From: JBFGFX01 sp965232455
Lineage (GTDB): Bacteria; Pseudomonadota; Gammaproteobacteria; Steroidobacterales; Woeseiaceae
Length of the DNA: 64,000 bases
Direction of reading: 5' to 3'
Assembly (NCBI GenBank): GCA_965232455.1
Contig: OZ246981.1
Span: 310,001 to 374,000 of the forward strand
A program made the translations under genes and the position numbers. This document shows positions 35,924-44,490 of this stretch, in pieces. Numbering within the stretch: the stretch's first letter is position 1; each line of letters begins with the position of its first letter. The notes below the pieces were generated by a model. The model worked only from the letters and a program-made list of their open reading frames with translations. It was not told the origin of the DNA and ran no database searches.

Positions 35924-36563
35924 TCGGCTTGTCCGAGCCGTGCAGCCGGCCGCGTTGACAATCGCCGCGCTGCTGCTCGCCGCCTGCGCCAGCGGTCCGG
36001 GTTCGACGTCGAAGCCCGAAAAGGAAATGACGGCCGTCGACGGGGCTGACGCGGTCCGCGAGATACCGCCGCAGGCGCAGACGATGTTTGAGCAGGCGGT
36101 ATCGGTCATGGCCGCGGGTGACCACCTGGAAGCCGAATTCCGGTTTGCGGAGTTCATCCTGCAGTACCCGGGGTATCCGGGCGCGCACGTGAACCTGGCG
36201 ATCATTCATGCTCAAAACGGTAACGATAAGGGAGCCGAGGACAGCATTACCGACGCGCTGATCATCGATCCTCAACATCCGGCAGCGTTGAATCAGCTCG
36301 GCATGCTGCTGCGACGCCAGGGAAAGTTTCAGGAGGCCGAAGCCGCTTACCTGAAAGCCGTCGAGGCGAAACCGGACTATGCGCTTGCGCATTACAACCT
36401 CGGTGTTCTCAATGAGCTCTATCTGCAGCGCCTTGATGCGGCGTTGCGACATTTTGAGCAATATCAATTACTTATCGGCGAAGATAAACAGGTCGAAAAA
36501 TGGATTGTCGATCTCAAGCGACGTGTTGCCGCCAGCCAACGTACCGCAAATGTGACGGAGTAA
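35901..36563 (+). CDS. TPR lipoprotein of ExbB/AgmX cluster
   Basis: The 220-residue protein has a lipoprotein signal with lipobox LLAAC (lipid Cys near residue 29). About four TPR units follow, for example HPAALNQLGMLLRRQGKFQEAEAAYLKAVEAKPDYALAHYNLGVLNEL. It is probably anchored in the outer membrane. It starts inside the 3' end of the preceding gene (23-bp overlap) in another frame. Confidence 0.85.
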   Translation: MLLPRFISRLVRAVQPAALTIAALLLAACASGPGSTSKPEKEMTAVDGADAVREIPPQAQTMFEQAVSVMAAGDHLEAEFRFAEFILQYPGYPGAHVNLAIIHAQNGNDKGAEDSITDALIIDPQHPAALNQLGMLLRRQGKFQEAEAAYLKAVEAKPDYALAHYNLGVLNELYLQRLDAALRHFEQYQLLIGEDKQVEKWIVDLKRRVAASQRTANVTE

Positions 36564-36568
36564 GACGC

Positions 36569-37024
36569 ATGAAATCGATATTCAGCGGAATATTGGTCCT
36601 GGTTATGGTTGCGGCACGACCTGCGCCGGCTCAGGAAGCGCAGACCGACGAGGTGCCGATTGAGCGGCAGGTGGAAGCCGCAATTCCGGCGGCGGCCGAG
36701 ACGGCGGAGCGGCAACGGGCCGAAGAGATCGACGAACTGGAACCGGGCGTGCCGGCGCAGGTTTTGCTCTCGGACACGAGGCAAGCTGCGGCTACGAACG
36801 GGGTGATGGACGAACTGGATCTCGGGCGTACCGAGATTACCGGTAACCAGGAGCTGCCAACGGTGCTGTATATCGTGCCGTGGCAGAAATCGGATCCGGG
36901 TGATCTGATGGGGCGGCCGGCGAACACGCTGCTGGACGAGGTCCTTGCGCCCGTCGATCGCGGAGAATTTGTCAGAGAGGTTGACTACTACAGCGACCTG
37001 TTTGACGCGAAGGAAGAGCAGTAA
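36569..37024 (+). CDS. Small secreted protein of ExbB/AgmX cluster, unknown function
   Basis: The 151-residue protein starts MKSIFSGILVLVMVAARPAPAQ, a signal peptide. A charged region rich in Glu and Ala is followed by a more ordered C-terminal part (TVLYIVPWQKSDPGDLMGRPANTLLDEVLAPVDRGEFVREVDYY). GGAG lies 11 bp before the ATG. Family unknown; five bases separate it from the TPR lipoprotein. Confidence 0.75.
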   Translation: MKSIFSGILVLVMVAARPAPAQEAQTDEVPIERQVEAAIPAAAETAERQRAEEIDELEPGVPAQVLLSDTRQAAATNGVMDELDLGRTEITGNQELPTVLYIVPWQKSDPGDLMGRPANTLLDEVLAPVDRGEFVREVDYYSDLFDAKEEQ

Positions 37025-37070
37025 CAACGTAGCTTGGTTGGCCAAGGTTGTTAGATAGAGGAGCAGTCAA

Positions 37071-37721
37071 ATGGATGTTTTAAGCGCCATCGTGCGTTTC
37101 TTTCAACAGGGTGGTGCATTCATGTATCCGATCCTGATTGTGTTCGGTCTCGGTATCGCCATTGCGATCGAACGTTGGACGTATCTGACCGTGTCCGGCG
37201 CCAGCAATCGCGCGCTTTGGAAGAAAATCGTGCCGTATCTGAAGGCCGGAAATTTTCAGGAAGCGGCTGCCGTAACGAACAAGTCGAAGGCGGCGATTGC
37301 GTCGATATTGACCTACGGGCTCTACCGCGTGAAATCGGCGCGCCGTCGCGACGATATCGAAAAAGCGATGGAAGAGAGCCTCATGGAGGTGGTGCCGCGT
37401 CTCGAAAAGCGCACGCACTATCTGGCGACGCTGGCGAACATCGCCACCTTGATGGGATTGCTCGGAACCATCATCGGCCTGATCAGCGCGTTCACCGCGG
37501 TGTCCAACGCCAACCCCGCCGACAAAGCCGACCTGCTGTCCGCCAGCATCTCGGTGGCGATGAACACGACGGCGTTTGGTCTGATGGTTGCGATTCCGCT
37601 GCTGCTTTTGCATGCGCTGCTGCAGACGAAAACCAACCACATTGTCGATAGCCTGGAAATGGCGAGCGTGAAGTTTCTCAACGCCGTAACGGAACGCCAG
37701 CTGAAGCCAGCCGGAGCCTGA
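37071..37721 (+). CDS. exbB: MotA/TolQ/ExbB-family proton channel subunit
   Basis: The 216-residue protein has three transmembrane helices. It carries the family signature in helix 2 (NIATLMGLLGTIIGLISAF) and helix 3 (MNTTAFGLMVAIPLLLLHALL), both with the conserved channel threonines. It would form a pentamer around the ExbD pair and use the proton gradient to drive a force-transducing partner. A strong ribosome-binding site (GAGGAG) precedes the ATG. The two exbD genes follow at 4 and 3 bp spacing. Confidence 0.93.
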   Translation: MDVLSAIVRFFQQGGAFMYPILIVFGLGIAIAIERWTYLTVSGASNRALWKKIVPYLKAGNFQEAAAVTNKSKAAIASILTYGLYRVKSARRRDDIEKAMEESLMEVVPRLEKRTHYLATLANIATLMGLLGTIIGLISAFTAVSNANPADKADLLSASISVAMNTTAFGLMVAIPLLLLHALLQTKTNHIVDSLEMASVKFLNAVTERQLKPAGA

Positions 37722-37725
37722 TGCA

Positions 37726-38235
37726 ATGATTCGTAGCCGCCGCCACGGTCGCCGCAACGTCGAAACGGCCGAACTCAATATCACGGCGTTCATGAACCTG
37801 ATGGTGATTCTGGTTCCGTTCCTGTTGATTACCGCGGTATTCTCGCGGTTGGCAATTCTCGAACTGAATTTGCCAGGCTCCTCCAGCGAGCCCGCGGACC
37901 CGCAGGAGCTGACCTTCCAGCTGGAGGTGGTCGTGCGCGACAGCCGTATCGAGGTTGGCGACCGCAACGTCGGCGCGCTCGGCATCTATCCGAACGGCGA
38001 TACCGGCTACGATTTTGATGCGATGAGCGACAAGCTTTCCGAGATCAAGCAGCGTTATCCGGAGAAGACGGACGCATCGATCCTGCTCGAACCCGATATC
38101 CCCTACGACACGCTGGTACAGGTCATGGATCGCGTACGCGTCGAGGAAACTGTCGAGGATGGGTCGGTCGATCGGAACGACCTTTTTCCGGACATTTCCA
38201 TCGGTGATGCACCCGTGCAAGAGGGAGGTGCGTAA
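37726..38235 (+). CDS. ExbD/TolR-family protein lacking the conserved Asp
   Basis: The 169-residue protein has a single N-terminal transmembrane helix (about residues 19-41, NITAFMNLMVILVPFLLITAVF) and a periplasmic ExbD fold. In ExbD and TolR the helix starts with a VTPFID-type segment whose Asp is essential for proton conduction. Here the aligned residue is Asn24 (TAFMNL). Its neighbour at 38239 keeps Asp31 (VSLMDI). This copy is therefore probably not proton-conducting and may be a structural half of a hetero-dimer. Confidence 0.88.
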   Translation: MIRSRRHGRRNVETAELNITAFMNLMVILVPFLLITAVFSRLAILELNLPGSSSEPADPQELTFQLEVVVRDSRIEVGDRNVGALGIYPNGDTGYDFDAMSDKLSEIKQRYPEKTDASILLEPDIPYDTLVQVMDRVRVEETVEDGSVDRNDLFPDISIGDAPVQEGGA

Positions 38236-38238
38236 GTC

Positions 38239-38769
38239 ATGCGTAAGTCAAACCGCGCAAAACGAATGGAGCGACGCCATGACCGCGGCAAGCGCGCGGG
38301 CGGCGCGCTGAACCTCGTTTCGCTCATGGACATCTTCACAATCCTCGTGTTCTTCCTGCTCGTGAACTCGTCGGACGTGGAGGTTCTGCCGAATGCCAAG
38401 GAGATCCAGCTTCCGGAGTCCATCGCCGAGGAAAAGGCGAAGGAAACCGTGGTCATCCTGATTGGAGACGACGACATCATCGTTCAGGGAACGCCGATCG
38501 CCCGAGTCGATGAAGTGATGGCGAGGAAGGGCAACGATATTCCCGAGCTTCGCCAGGCTTTGCTGTCGCAGAACGATCGTGTTCTGCGACGCGAGGCGCA
38601 GGATGACATCGCGGGCCGCGAGGTCACGATCATGGGCGACAAGGACATTCCGTATCGCCTGCTGAAAAAGGTCATGGCGACCTGTACGGAATCCGAATAC
38701 GGACAGATATCACTGGCAGTCCTGCAAAAGAGTTCGGACAAGCTCGATACGCTCAGCGCTGCGAACTAA
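38239..38769 (+). CDS. exbD: ExbD/TolR-family protein with conserved Asp
   Basis: The 176-residue protein has a basic N-terminus (MRKSNRAKRMERRHDRGKR) and a transmembrane helix (NLVSLMDIFTILVFFLLVNS) with the conserved Asp31. The periplasmic domain contains KDIPYRLLKKVMATC, the usual ExbD C-terminal block. With ExbB it should form the proton-driven motor of this cluster. GGAGGTG lies 8 bp before the ATG. The gene follows the Asn24-bearing paralogue by 3 bp. Confidence 0.9.
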   Translation: MRKSNRAKRMERRHDRGKRAGGALNLVSLMDIFTILVFFLLVNSSDVEVLPNAKEIQLPESIAEEKAKETVVILIGDDDIIVQGTPIARVDEVMARKGNDIPELRQALLSQNDRVLRREAQDDIAGREVTIMGDKDIPYRLLKKVMATCTESEYGQISLAVLQKSSDKLDTLSAAN

Positions 38770-38798
38770 GAATAGGAATTCAGTGTAGGAGTTACGGA

Positions 38799-39755
38799 TT
38801 GGACATTCCCTACTACAGAGAATACGAGCTGCCATGGACCCAGAACTCGGGTCAGGAACGGCGGTTCCGGCGCATACTCGGCATCGTTTTTGCCGCGGTA
38901 TTCGTGCTTGGCCTGCTCTGGCCGTTCCTGCCGACGAGTGAGATAGATCCCTACGAGGTCGAGGAGATTCCGCCGCGCATCGCCAAGCTGTTGCTCGAGC
39001 AGCAGCCGCCGCCTCCGCCGCCAAGGGTTCCGGAGCCGGAGCCCGAGCCGGAACCCGATCCGATTGAAGAGCCGGAACCCGAGCAGGTTGTCGAGGCCGA
39101 GCCGGAACCGGAACCCGAGCCGGAACCGCCGCCGATCGATACGCAGCAGCTCGCGCGCGAAAAAGCACAAGCGGCCCTCCTGCCGTTCACGGAAGAACTC
39201 GCTGCACTTGCCGATAGCGACGTGCTGGAGACCGTCGCCGACAACCGTCCGTTGACCGGCGCGGTTGGCGAGGCCGCGCGCAACGAGCGGTCGATGATTA
39301 CCTCGAAAGCGGGTACGTCCAGCGCCGGAATCAACACGGCGTCGCTCAGCCGAAACACCGGCGGCAGCGGTCTGGGCGCGCGTTCCACGACTCAGATCGA
39401 GAGCCCGGTGCAGTCGGTGGGCGAGGCCGCCGGCGGCGCCCGCCGCACCGGAACCAGCGGCAAGGCGTCCCGCAGCCGCGAGGAAATCGAGCTGGTGTTC
39501 GATCGCAACAAAGGCGCGATCTTCGCCCTGTACAATCGCGCGTTGCGCGCCGATCCGTCGCTCGAAGGCAAGCTGGTTTTACGCCTCACGATCGCGCCGA
39601 CCGGTGAGGTTACTTTCTGCGAAGTGGTGTCGAGCGAGCTGAACGACGACGAATTCGAGCGGCGCCTGGTGCAGCGCGTCAGACTGTTCCGCTTCGAGGC
39701 GCGTGACGTCGAGTCGGTGACCACGACCAAACCCATCGATTTCTTCCCAGCCTGA
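38799..39755 (+). CDS. AgmX/PglI C-terminal-domain TonB-like transducer
   Basis: The 318-residue TTG-started protein has one transmembrane helix near residue 35 (ILGIVFAAVFVLGLLWPFL). A Pro-Glu-rich spacer follows (about 70-115, PEPEPEPDPIEEPEPE), typical of TonB proteins that span the periplasm. The C-terminal 90 residues (DRNKGAIFALYNRALRADPSLEGKLVLRLTIAPTGEVTFCEVVSS) match the AgmX/PglI C-terminal domain. It is the likely force transducer driven by ExbB/ExbD. AgmX was named in Myxococcus gliding; the role here may be motility or another envelope task. GTAGGAG precedes the TTG. Confidence 0.85.
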   Translation: MDIPYYREYELPWTQNSGQERRFRRILGIVFAAVFVLGLLWPFLPTSEIDPYEVEEIPPRIAKLLLEQQPPPPPPRVPEPEPEPEPDPIEEPEPEQVVEAEPEPEPEPEPPPIDTQQLAREKAQAALLPFTEELAALADSDVLETVADNRPLTGAVGEAARNERSMITSKAGTSSAGINTASLSRNTGGSGLGARSTTQIESPVQSVGEAAGGARRTGTSGKASRSREEIELVFDRNKGAIFALYNRALRADPSLEGKLVLRLTIAPTGEVTFCEVVSSELNDDEFERRLVQRVRLFRFEARDVESVTTTKPIDFFPA

Positions 39756-39796
39756 GCGTTTCGATCCGCGGCCCGCAACAGCTATTGTTGCCGCCA

Positions 39797-39808
39797 GCGT
39801 CCGGACGC
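39797..39808. promoter_or_regulatory. Palindrome upstream of ABC transporter
   Basis: GCGTCCGGACGC is a perfect 12-bp palindrome about 100 bp before the transporter start. A second inverted repeat (GCAACA/TGTTGC) lies just upstream near 39776-39791. They could be operator or terminator elements between the envelope cluster and the transporter operon. Confidence 0.3.
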
Positions 39809-39908
39809 TTGCAATCCTCGGCGAAACGTATGAATGTGTCGCTGCGTTTGCGCGTTGCGGGCGACTGCCTGCAACCGTTCCACGAGGCGAATCAAGCCGG
39901 GGGATATA

Positions 39909-40697
39909 GTGAGGATCGTTTCCAGCATCCTGCTCAGCACCGTCGTTTTGACCCTGACGGCGACGACCGGCCGGGCCGCGGAAATCGTCGCCGGTGCGAA
40001 TATTGGCAACGTGCCCTGGGAGTTTTCCGACGAAAAGGGCGACTTTGTCGGTTTCGAGATCGACCTGATTACCGAGATCGGCAAGCGGCTCGGCAAGCCC
40101 GTCGAAATCGTGAATATTCCCTTCAACGGCTTGTTTTCGGCGGTGCAGTCGGGTCGAGTCGACGTTGCGCTGTCCTCGATGACCATCACCGAGAAACGTC
40201 TCGAATCCGTCTCGTTCGCGCAGCCGTATTACGACAGCGCGCAGTCGCTGACCGTCATGAGTACCAGTAAGTTTACGAAGCTCGACGATATGCGCGGGAA
40301 GATAATTGGTGTGGACACCGGCTCGACCGGCGACATGTGGACGACGGCGAATCAGTCCCGATACGGTTTCGATGAAATACGTCGCTTCGAGGGACTGGCG
40401 CCAGCCATGCTGGATCTGCAGTCGCGCCGGATCGACGGCTATATTTCCGACATTCCCTCGTTGCGATACTTCGTCAGGGATAAAGCTCATTTCAAGGTGA
40501 TCGAGCGGATTGAGACGGGCGAAAGATATTCGATGATGTTCGCGAAACAGAGTCCGCTGGTCGACGAGGTGGACCGAATCATATCCGCTCTCAAGGAAGA
40601 AGGCTTCGTCGCCGAACTGCACGAGAAATGGTTCGGCACGGTCCCGTCGGCCAGTAGTTCGACCGTGGTCGTCGTCGACCGACCCGGCTCGCCCTAG
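39909..40697 (+). CDS. Amino-acid ABC transporter substrate-binding protein
   Basis: The 262-residue GTG-started protein has a signal peptide ending near GRAA. A family-3 solute-binding fold follows: NVPWEFSDEKGDFVGFEIDLITEIGKRLGKPVEIV, LFSAVQSGRVDVALSSMTITEKR and IGVDTGSTGDMW. It captures a polar amino acid in the periplasm; the ligand is not certain. GGGGGA stands before the GTG. The permease and ATPase genes follow on the same strand. Confidence 0.92.
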   Translation: MRIVSSILLSTVVLTLTATTGRAAEIVAGANIGNVPWEFSDEKGDFVGFEIDLITEIGKRLGKPVEIVNIPFNGLFSAVQSGRVDVALSSMTITEKRLESVSFAQPYYDSAQSLTVMSTSKFTKLDDMRGKIIGVDTGSTGDMWTTANQSRYGFDEIRRFEGLAPAMLDLQSRRIDGYISDIPSLRYFVRDKAHFKVIERIETGERYSMMFAKQSPLVDEVDRIISALKEEGFVAELHEKWFGTVPSASSSTVVVVDRPGSP

Positions 40698-40764
40698 CGC
40701 CTGTCCACACGATTTCGAGCCGCGCTGCTATCGATAACCGCCTAGCGACCGGATGAACTGAGCA

Positions 40765-41433
40765 TTGAGTTTCGCCGAAACCTTCTTCAACTGGGACGTG
40801 CTGGTACGCGCGTTTCCGTTGCTCGTTTCTGGTCTCAAGGTGACGATACAGCTCGGCGTCGTCAGCATCGTCGGCGGATTGGTCCTGGGCCTCGTCATCG
40901 CGTTGACGCGAATTTACGGGCATGTCTCGCTGCGACTGATCGCAAAGATCTACATTGACGTTTTTCGTTCGATTCCGCTTCTGGTTTTGCTGATCGTCGT
41001 TTATTACGCGTTGCCTTTTGTGGGTCTTCGTCTATCGCCGTTCTTGTCCGCGGTCTGTGCGTTGACGGTGGTTTCAGGCGCCTATACCGCGGAGATCTTC
41101 AGGGCCGGCATCGAGGCTATCCCAAAAGGACAATTCGAGGCGTCCCAGGCGCTCGGACTGAGCTTTCGGCACATGATGGCGGACGTCGTGCTGCCGCAGG
41201 CCGTACGTATCGTCATCCCGCCGCTCACCAACAACTCGATCAACGTCATCAAGGACACCGCGCTCGCGTCCGTCGTTGCAATGCCTGATCTTCTCAAACA
41301 GGCGACGCAGGCGCAGGCGCTGGAAGCGAATCCGACGCCGTTGATCGTTGCCGCGGTTATCTATGTCGCGATGCTATGGCCGCTCGTGCTGCTCGTTGGA
41401 AAGCTCGAACGAAAACCGGCGGAAGGGCGCTGA
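40765..41433 (+). CDS. Amino-acid ABC transporter permease
   Basis: The 222-residue TTG-started protein has about five transmembrane helices and the EAA loop FEASQALGLSFRHMMADVVLPQAVRIVIPP that contacts the ATPase. It belongs to the HisM/GlnP family of polar amino-acid permeases. Only one permease gene is present, so it probably works as a homodimer. It lies between the binding-protein and ATPase genes. Confidence 0.92.
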   Translation: MSFAETFFNWDVLVRAFPLLVSGLKVTIQLGVVSIVGGLVLGLVIALTRIYGHVSLRLIAKIYIDVFRSIPLLVLLIVVYYALPFVGLRLSPFLSAVCALTVVSGAYTAEIFRAGIEAIPKGQFEASQALGLSFRHMMADVVLPQAVRIVIPPLTNNSINVIKDTALASVVAMPDLLKQATQAQALEANPTPLIVAAVIYVAMLWPLVLLVGKLERKPAEGR

Positions 41434-41435
41434 CA

Positions 41436-42173
41436 ATGGCCGGCAGTGTTTCCATCGCTCGTCTCAGCAAGCACTTTGGTTCGTTCGCAGCGCTGTCCGA
41501 CGTGAACTTGGAAGTTCAGAGCGGCGAAGTGGTTTGCATCGTCGGTCCGTCCGGGGCCGGCAAGTCGACGCTGATTCGCTGCATCAACCTGCTCGAGGAA
41601 TTCGATCGCAGCGGTGTGATCCGCGTCGACGGAGTTGAGGTGCGGCGCGGAAAGCAACTGGCGGACATACGCGCGAACGTCGGAATGGTTTTTCAGTCGT
41701 TCAACTTATTCCCGCACCTGACCGTGCTCGACAACGTTACCCTTGCACCGATGCGGGTACGCGCAAAAGGCGAGTCTGAAGCCCGCGATTCCGCGGAACA
41801 TTTGCTGGAGCGCGTTGGATTGAGGTCGCAGGCCGACAAGTACCCGGAACAGCTTTCCGGCGGGCAGCAGCAGCGCGTTGCGATAGCCAGAGCGCTTGCG
41901 ATGGAGCCGGGGGTTCTGTTGTTCGACGAACCTACGTCTGCGCTCGATCCCGAAATGGTCGGAGAAGTTCTTGACGTCATGAAAGCGTTGGCGGGGTCCG
42001 GAGTGACGATGATCATTGTTACCCACGAGATGGAATTCGCGCGGCAGGTGGCGGACCGCGTCATTTTCATGGACGAGGGCCGAATCGTCGAAACCGGCGC
42101 GCCGGAGGCGCTGTTCGGTTCGCCGAAAGAAGAAAGAACAAAAGACTTTCTCAGCGCGATCCTCAAGAGTTGA
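41436..42173 (+). CDS. Amino-acid ABC transporter ATP-binding protein
   Basis: The 245-residue protein has Walker A GPSGAGKST, signature LSGGQQQR, Walker B VLLFDEPTSALD and the switch His in IIVTHE. It belongs to the GlnQ/HisP family and powers the adjacent permease. The ATG at 41436 is two bases after the permease stop. Confidence 0.95.
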   Translation: MAGSVSIARLSKHFGSFAALSDVNLEVQSGEVVCIVGPSGAGKSTLIRCINLLEEFDRSGVIRVDGVEVRRGKQLADIRANVGMVFQSFNLFPHLTVLDNVTLAPMRVRAKGESEARDSAEHLLERVGLRSQADKYPEQLSGGQQQRVAIARALAMEPGVLLFDEPTSALDPEMVGEVLDVMKALAGSGVTMIIVTHEMEFARQVADRVIFMDEGRIVETGAPEALFGSPKEERTKDFLSAILKS

Positions 42174-42201
42174 CGAAAGCAGACGTTTCCCGGAGCAGTC
42201 A

Positions 42202-43440
42202 GTGAACCCTACGCCGAGTCTCGATCTTACCTATGTGCGCGAACAGTTTCCGGGCCTCAAAAACGGCTGGACGTTTTTCGACAACGCGGGTGGGACGCAA
42301 ATTCTATCCAGTGTGGTTGAGCGGATGAACGAGTTTCTCTTCAATCGCAACGTACAAACCGGCGGTACTTACGAAGTATCCCGAAAAGCACTTCAGTCCT
42401 TGCAGGACGGCCGTTGCGCGATGATGGAACTCGTCAACGCCAGCCGGCCCGAGGAAATGGTGTTTGCGCCGTCAACCACGATCGCCCTGCAAAACCTGGC
42501 GCGTGGCATGACGAGCCAATTCAGCGCCGGCGATGAAATCGTCGTGACCGTGAGCGATCACGAATCGAATATCGGACCCTGGGTGGACCTCGAGAAAGCG
42601 GGCGTACGGATAAAGTTCTGGCGGTTGGACCGGGAGACGCTGCAACTCGACCTGGCCGAACTCGACGGGCTGATGACCGACAGAACCAGACTGGTGGCGG
42701 TCACCCACGTGTCCAACATACTCGGCACCATCAATCCGATCGCCGACATCGCGGCGTTCGTGCATCGGCGCGGCGCTTTGATCTGCGTCGATTCGGTCGC
42801 TTTTGCTCCGCATCGCGCGATCGACGTCCAGGCGTTGAACGTCGATTTCCTGGTCTTTTCCCTCTACAAGGTATTTGGTCCGCATTACGCGGTCATGTAC
42901 GGCCGATACGATCTGCTTGCGGAGCTCGACAACCTGTATCACTACTTCTACGGAAAAGACAAAGTTCCGGCGAAACTCGAACCTGGCAACGCAAGCTACG
43001 AACTGGCCTACGGCTCAACGGCCATCGTCGCCTACCTGAGTGAGCTGGGCCGTCGGGCCGGCGCGGAGGGTTCGACCAGAGAGCGCATAACGGCGGCGTT
43101 CGACGCGATCACCGGCCACGAAAATGCGATCGGCGAACGGCTGCTGAGTTACCTGCGGCAGCGTGACGATTGCGATATTGTCGGCCACCGGCGCGGAGAC
43201 GATCCGGCGCGGGTGCCGACGATCAGCTTCAAAATCAGGGGACGCGACTCGGGCGACGTCGCGAGAAAAGTGGACGACTTTCACATCGCCGTTCGGTTTG
43301 GCGATTTCCATGCCCGTCGGCTGATCGAGTATCTCGACCTCCAGGAGATGAGCGCGGTGATCAGGGTATCCATGGCTCATTACAACACGCTCGACGAAGT
43401 GGACGCATTGGTGTCGGCGCTGGATGAAGTGCTTGGCTGA
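42202..43440 (+). CDS. Class-V aminotransferase, cysteine desulfurase-like
   Basis: The 412-residue GTG-started protein is a PLP fold-type I enzyme. The PLP lysine is Lys223 in FSLYKVFGPH, and the family blocks FFDNAGGTQ, SDHESNIGPW, VTHVSNILGTI and DSVAFAPH are present. It looks like the VC1184/TIGR01976 cysteine desulfurase-like subfamily, whose true substrate is unknown. GGAG lies 9 bp before the GTG. It follows the amino-acid importer ATPase gene by 28 bp, so it may act on the imported amino acid. Confidence 0.88.
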   Translation: MNPTPSLDLTYVREQFPGLKNGWTFFDNAGGTQILSSVVERMNEFLFNRNVQTGGTYEVSRKALQSLQDGRCAMMELVNASRPEEMVFAPSTTIALQNLARGMTSQFSAGDEIVVTVSDHESNIGPWVDLEKAGVRIKFWRLDRETLQLDLAELDGLMTDRTRLVAVTHVSNILGTINPIADIAAFVHRRGALICVDSVAFAPHRAIDVQALNVDFLVFSLYKVFGPHYAVMYGRYDLLAELDNLYHYFYGKDKVPAKLEPGNASYELAYGSTAIVAYLSELGRRAGAEGSTRERITAAFDAITGHENAIGERLLSYLRQRDDCDIVGHRRGDDPARVPTISFKIRGRDSGDVARKVDDFHIAVRFGDFHARRLIEYLDLQEMSAVIRVSMAHYNTLDEVDALVSALDEVLG

Positions 43441-43449
43441 GGCTTGCCC

Positions 43450-43611
43450 AGCCCGTATCCGTCACCGATTCGCGGGCCCTCGCTTGCCCTTTGTCCGCTC
43501 AGGCGATTTTCCTCGCTCGGAAATACACCGGGTATTCCGCTCGCTCGGAAAATCGCTTAAGCGAACAAAGGGCTGCCCGATCTTCCCGCGAATCGGTGAC
43601 GGATACGGGCT
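43450..43611. repeat. 162-bp nested palindromic element
   Basis: Outer arms 43450-43476 and 43585-43611 are 27-bp perfect inverted repeats. Inner arms 43486-43512 and 43547-43573 match at 24 of 27 positions. The central 34 bp contain a further short inverted repeat. The whole would fold into one long hairpin. It lies between the convergent aminotransferase and small secreted protein genes and overlaps the stop codon of the latter by two bases. Confidence 0.85.
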
Positions 43612-43822
43612 AGCGACAGGTTTTCGAGCGAATCGCGCGAAGTTCACGAAGCTGGTCCGACATTTTCTCGCCCTGCGCGCGCGTGTAGCCCTGTCGCATC
43701 CTGGCCTCGATCCTGCGGATTTTTTGCTTGACCTTCTCGCATTCCGCTTTTGGGCAGTAATCATGGGCCGTCACGGGTGTCGAAACCAGAATCAGGCCTA
43801 AGACGATTGTCAAGATTTTCAT
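43610..43822 (-). CDS. Small secreted Cys-containing protein, unknown function
   Basis: The 70-residue reading starts MKILTIVLGLILVSTPVTAHDYCPK, a clear signal peptide. The mature part is basic and helical with three Cys (CPKAEC...KTC) and the segment VKQKIRRIEARMRQGYTRAQGEKMSDQLRELR. Family unknown. The ATG at 43822 was preferred to an upstream extension without signal-peptide character. Its 3' end touches the long palindrome. Confidence 0.7.
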   Translation of the reverse strand: MKILTIVLGLILVSTPVTAHDYCPKAECEKVKQKIRRIEARMRQGYTRAQGEKMSDQLRELRAIRSKTCR

Positions 43823-43974
43823 GCGTGATCGCTGTCCGGTGCTTCCTCCTGTTGTTGGTACAAAGTATCCGCGGCGCGGTCGGTCGTCCGCTCGCAATTC
43901 TCGTCGGAAGCGGCAGTTTTTCAGACCGCTGGGGTGTCTGCTATGCTGGCCCGTGGTGAGGTGAGGGCGGTAAC

Positions 43975-44445
43975 GTGAAGCTCAGCTTTCGGGACGCAGA
44001 CGCCAGCCAGATAGAGGATATTGTCCGTCTGCTGGCTGATGACTCCCTGGGTAAGAACCGCGAACGTTTCGAGATGCCGTTGCCGGCCGCGTATCTGGCG
44101 GCGTTCGAGGCAATCGTGAAGGACCCCAACAACGAACTGATCGCCGGCATGGTGAGTAATCGGCTTGTCGGCGTCCTGCAGCTGACCTACCTGCCGAACT
44201 TGACCTACATGGGGCGGTGGCGAGCGCAGATTGAGGGCGTGCGAATCGCCCGGGACTTTCGTGCGCAGGGCGCGGGACGGCAGCTTGTGGAGCATGCGAT
44301 CGAGCGAGCGCGGAGTCGTGACTGCCACCTCGTTCAACTGACAACCGACAAATCACGGCCCGACACGCTGGCTTTTTACGAGGCGCTCGGGTTCAGGGCG
44401 TCGCACCTGGGCCTCAAGTTGCATTTGCCGGACCAGGCTCCGTAA
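43975..44445 (+). CDS. GNAT-family N-acetyltransferase
   Basis: The 156-residue GTG-started protein has a GNAT fold with the acetyl-CoA loop in IARDFRAQGAGRQLVEHAIERA and the C-terminal DTLAFYEALGFRASHLGLKLHL. Substrate unknown. A GAGGGCGG sequence precedes the start. Confidence 0.88.
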   Translation: MKLSFRDADASQIEDIVRLLADDSLGKNRERFEMPLPAAYLAAFEAIVKDPNNELIAGMVSNRLVGVLQLTYLPNLTYMGRWRAQIEGVRIARDFRAQGAGRQLVEHAIERARSRDCHLVQLTTDKSRPDTLAFYEALGFRASHLGLKLHLPDQAP

Positions 44446-44490
44446 GAAAGCCCTGGTAACGAAAACGAAACATCGACATGGAGCTCAACG

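Noticed and set aside
34880..36205. 441-codon minus-strand frame
   Set aside because: Antisense to the TPR proteins of the envelope cluster and without protein-like motifs.
39010..39130. Possible tandem DNA repeat
   Set aside because: The repetition comes from Pro-Glu codons in the TonB-like spacer; it is protein low complexity, not a minisatellite.
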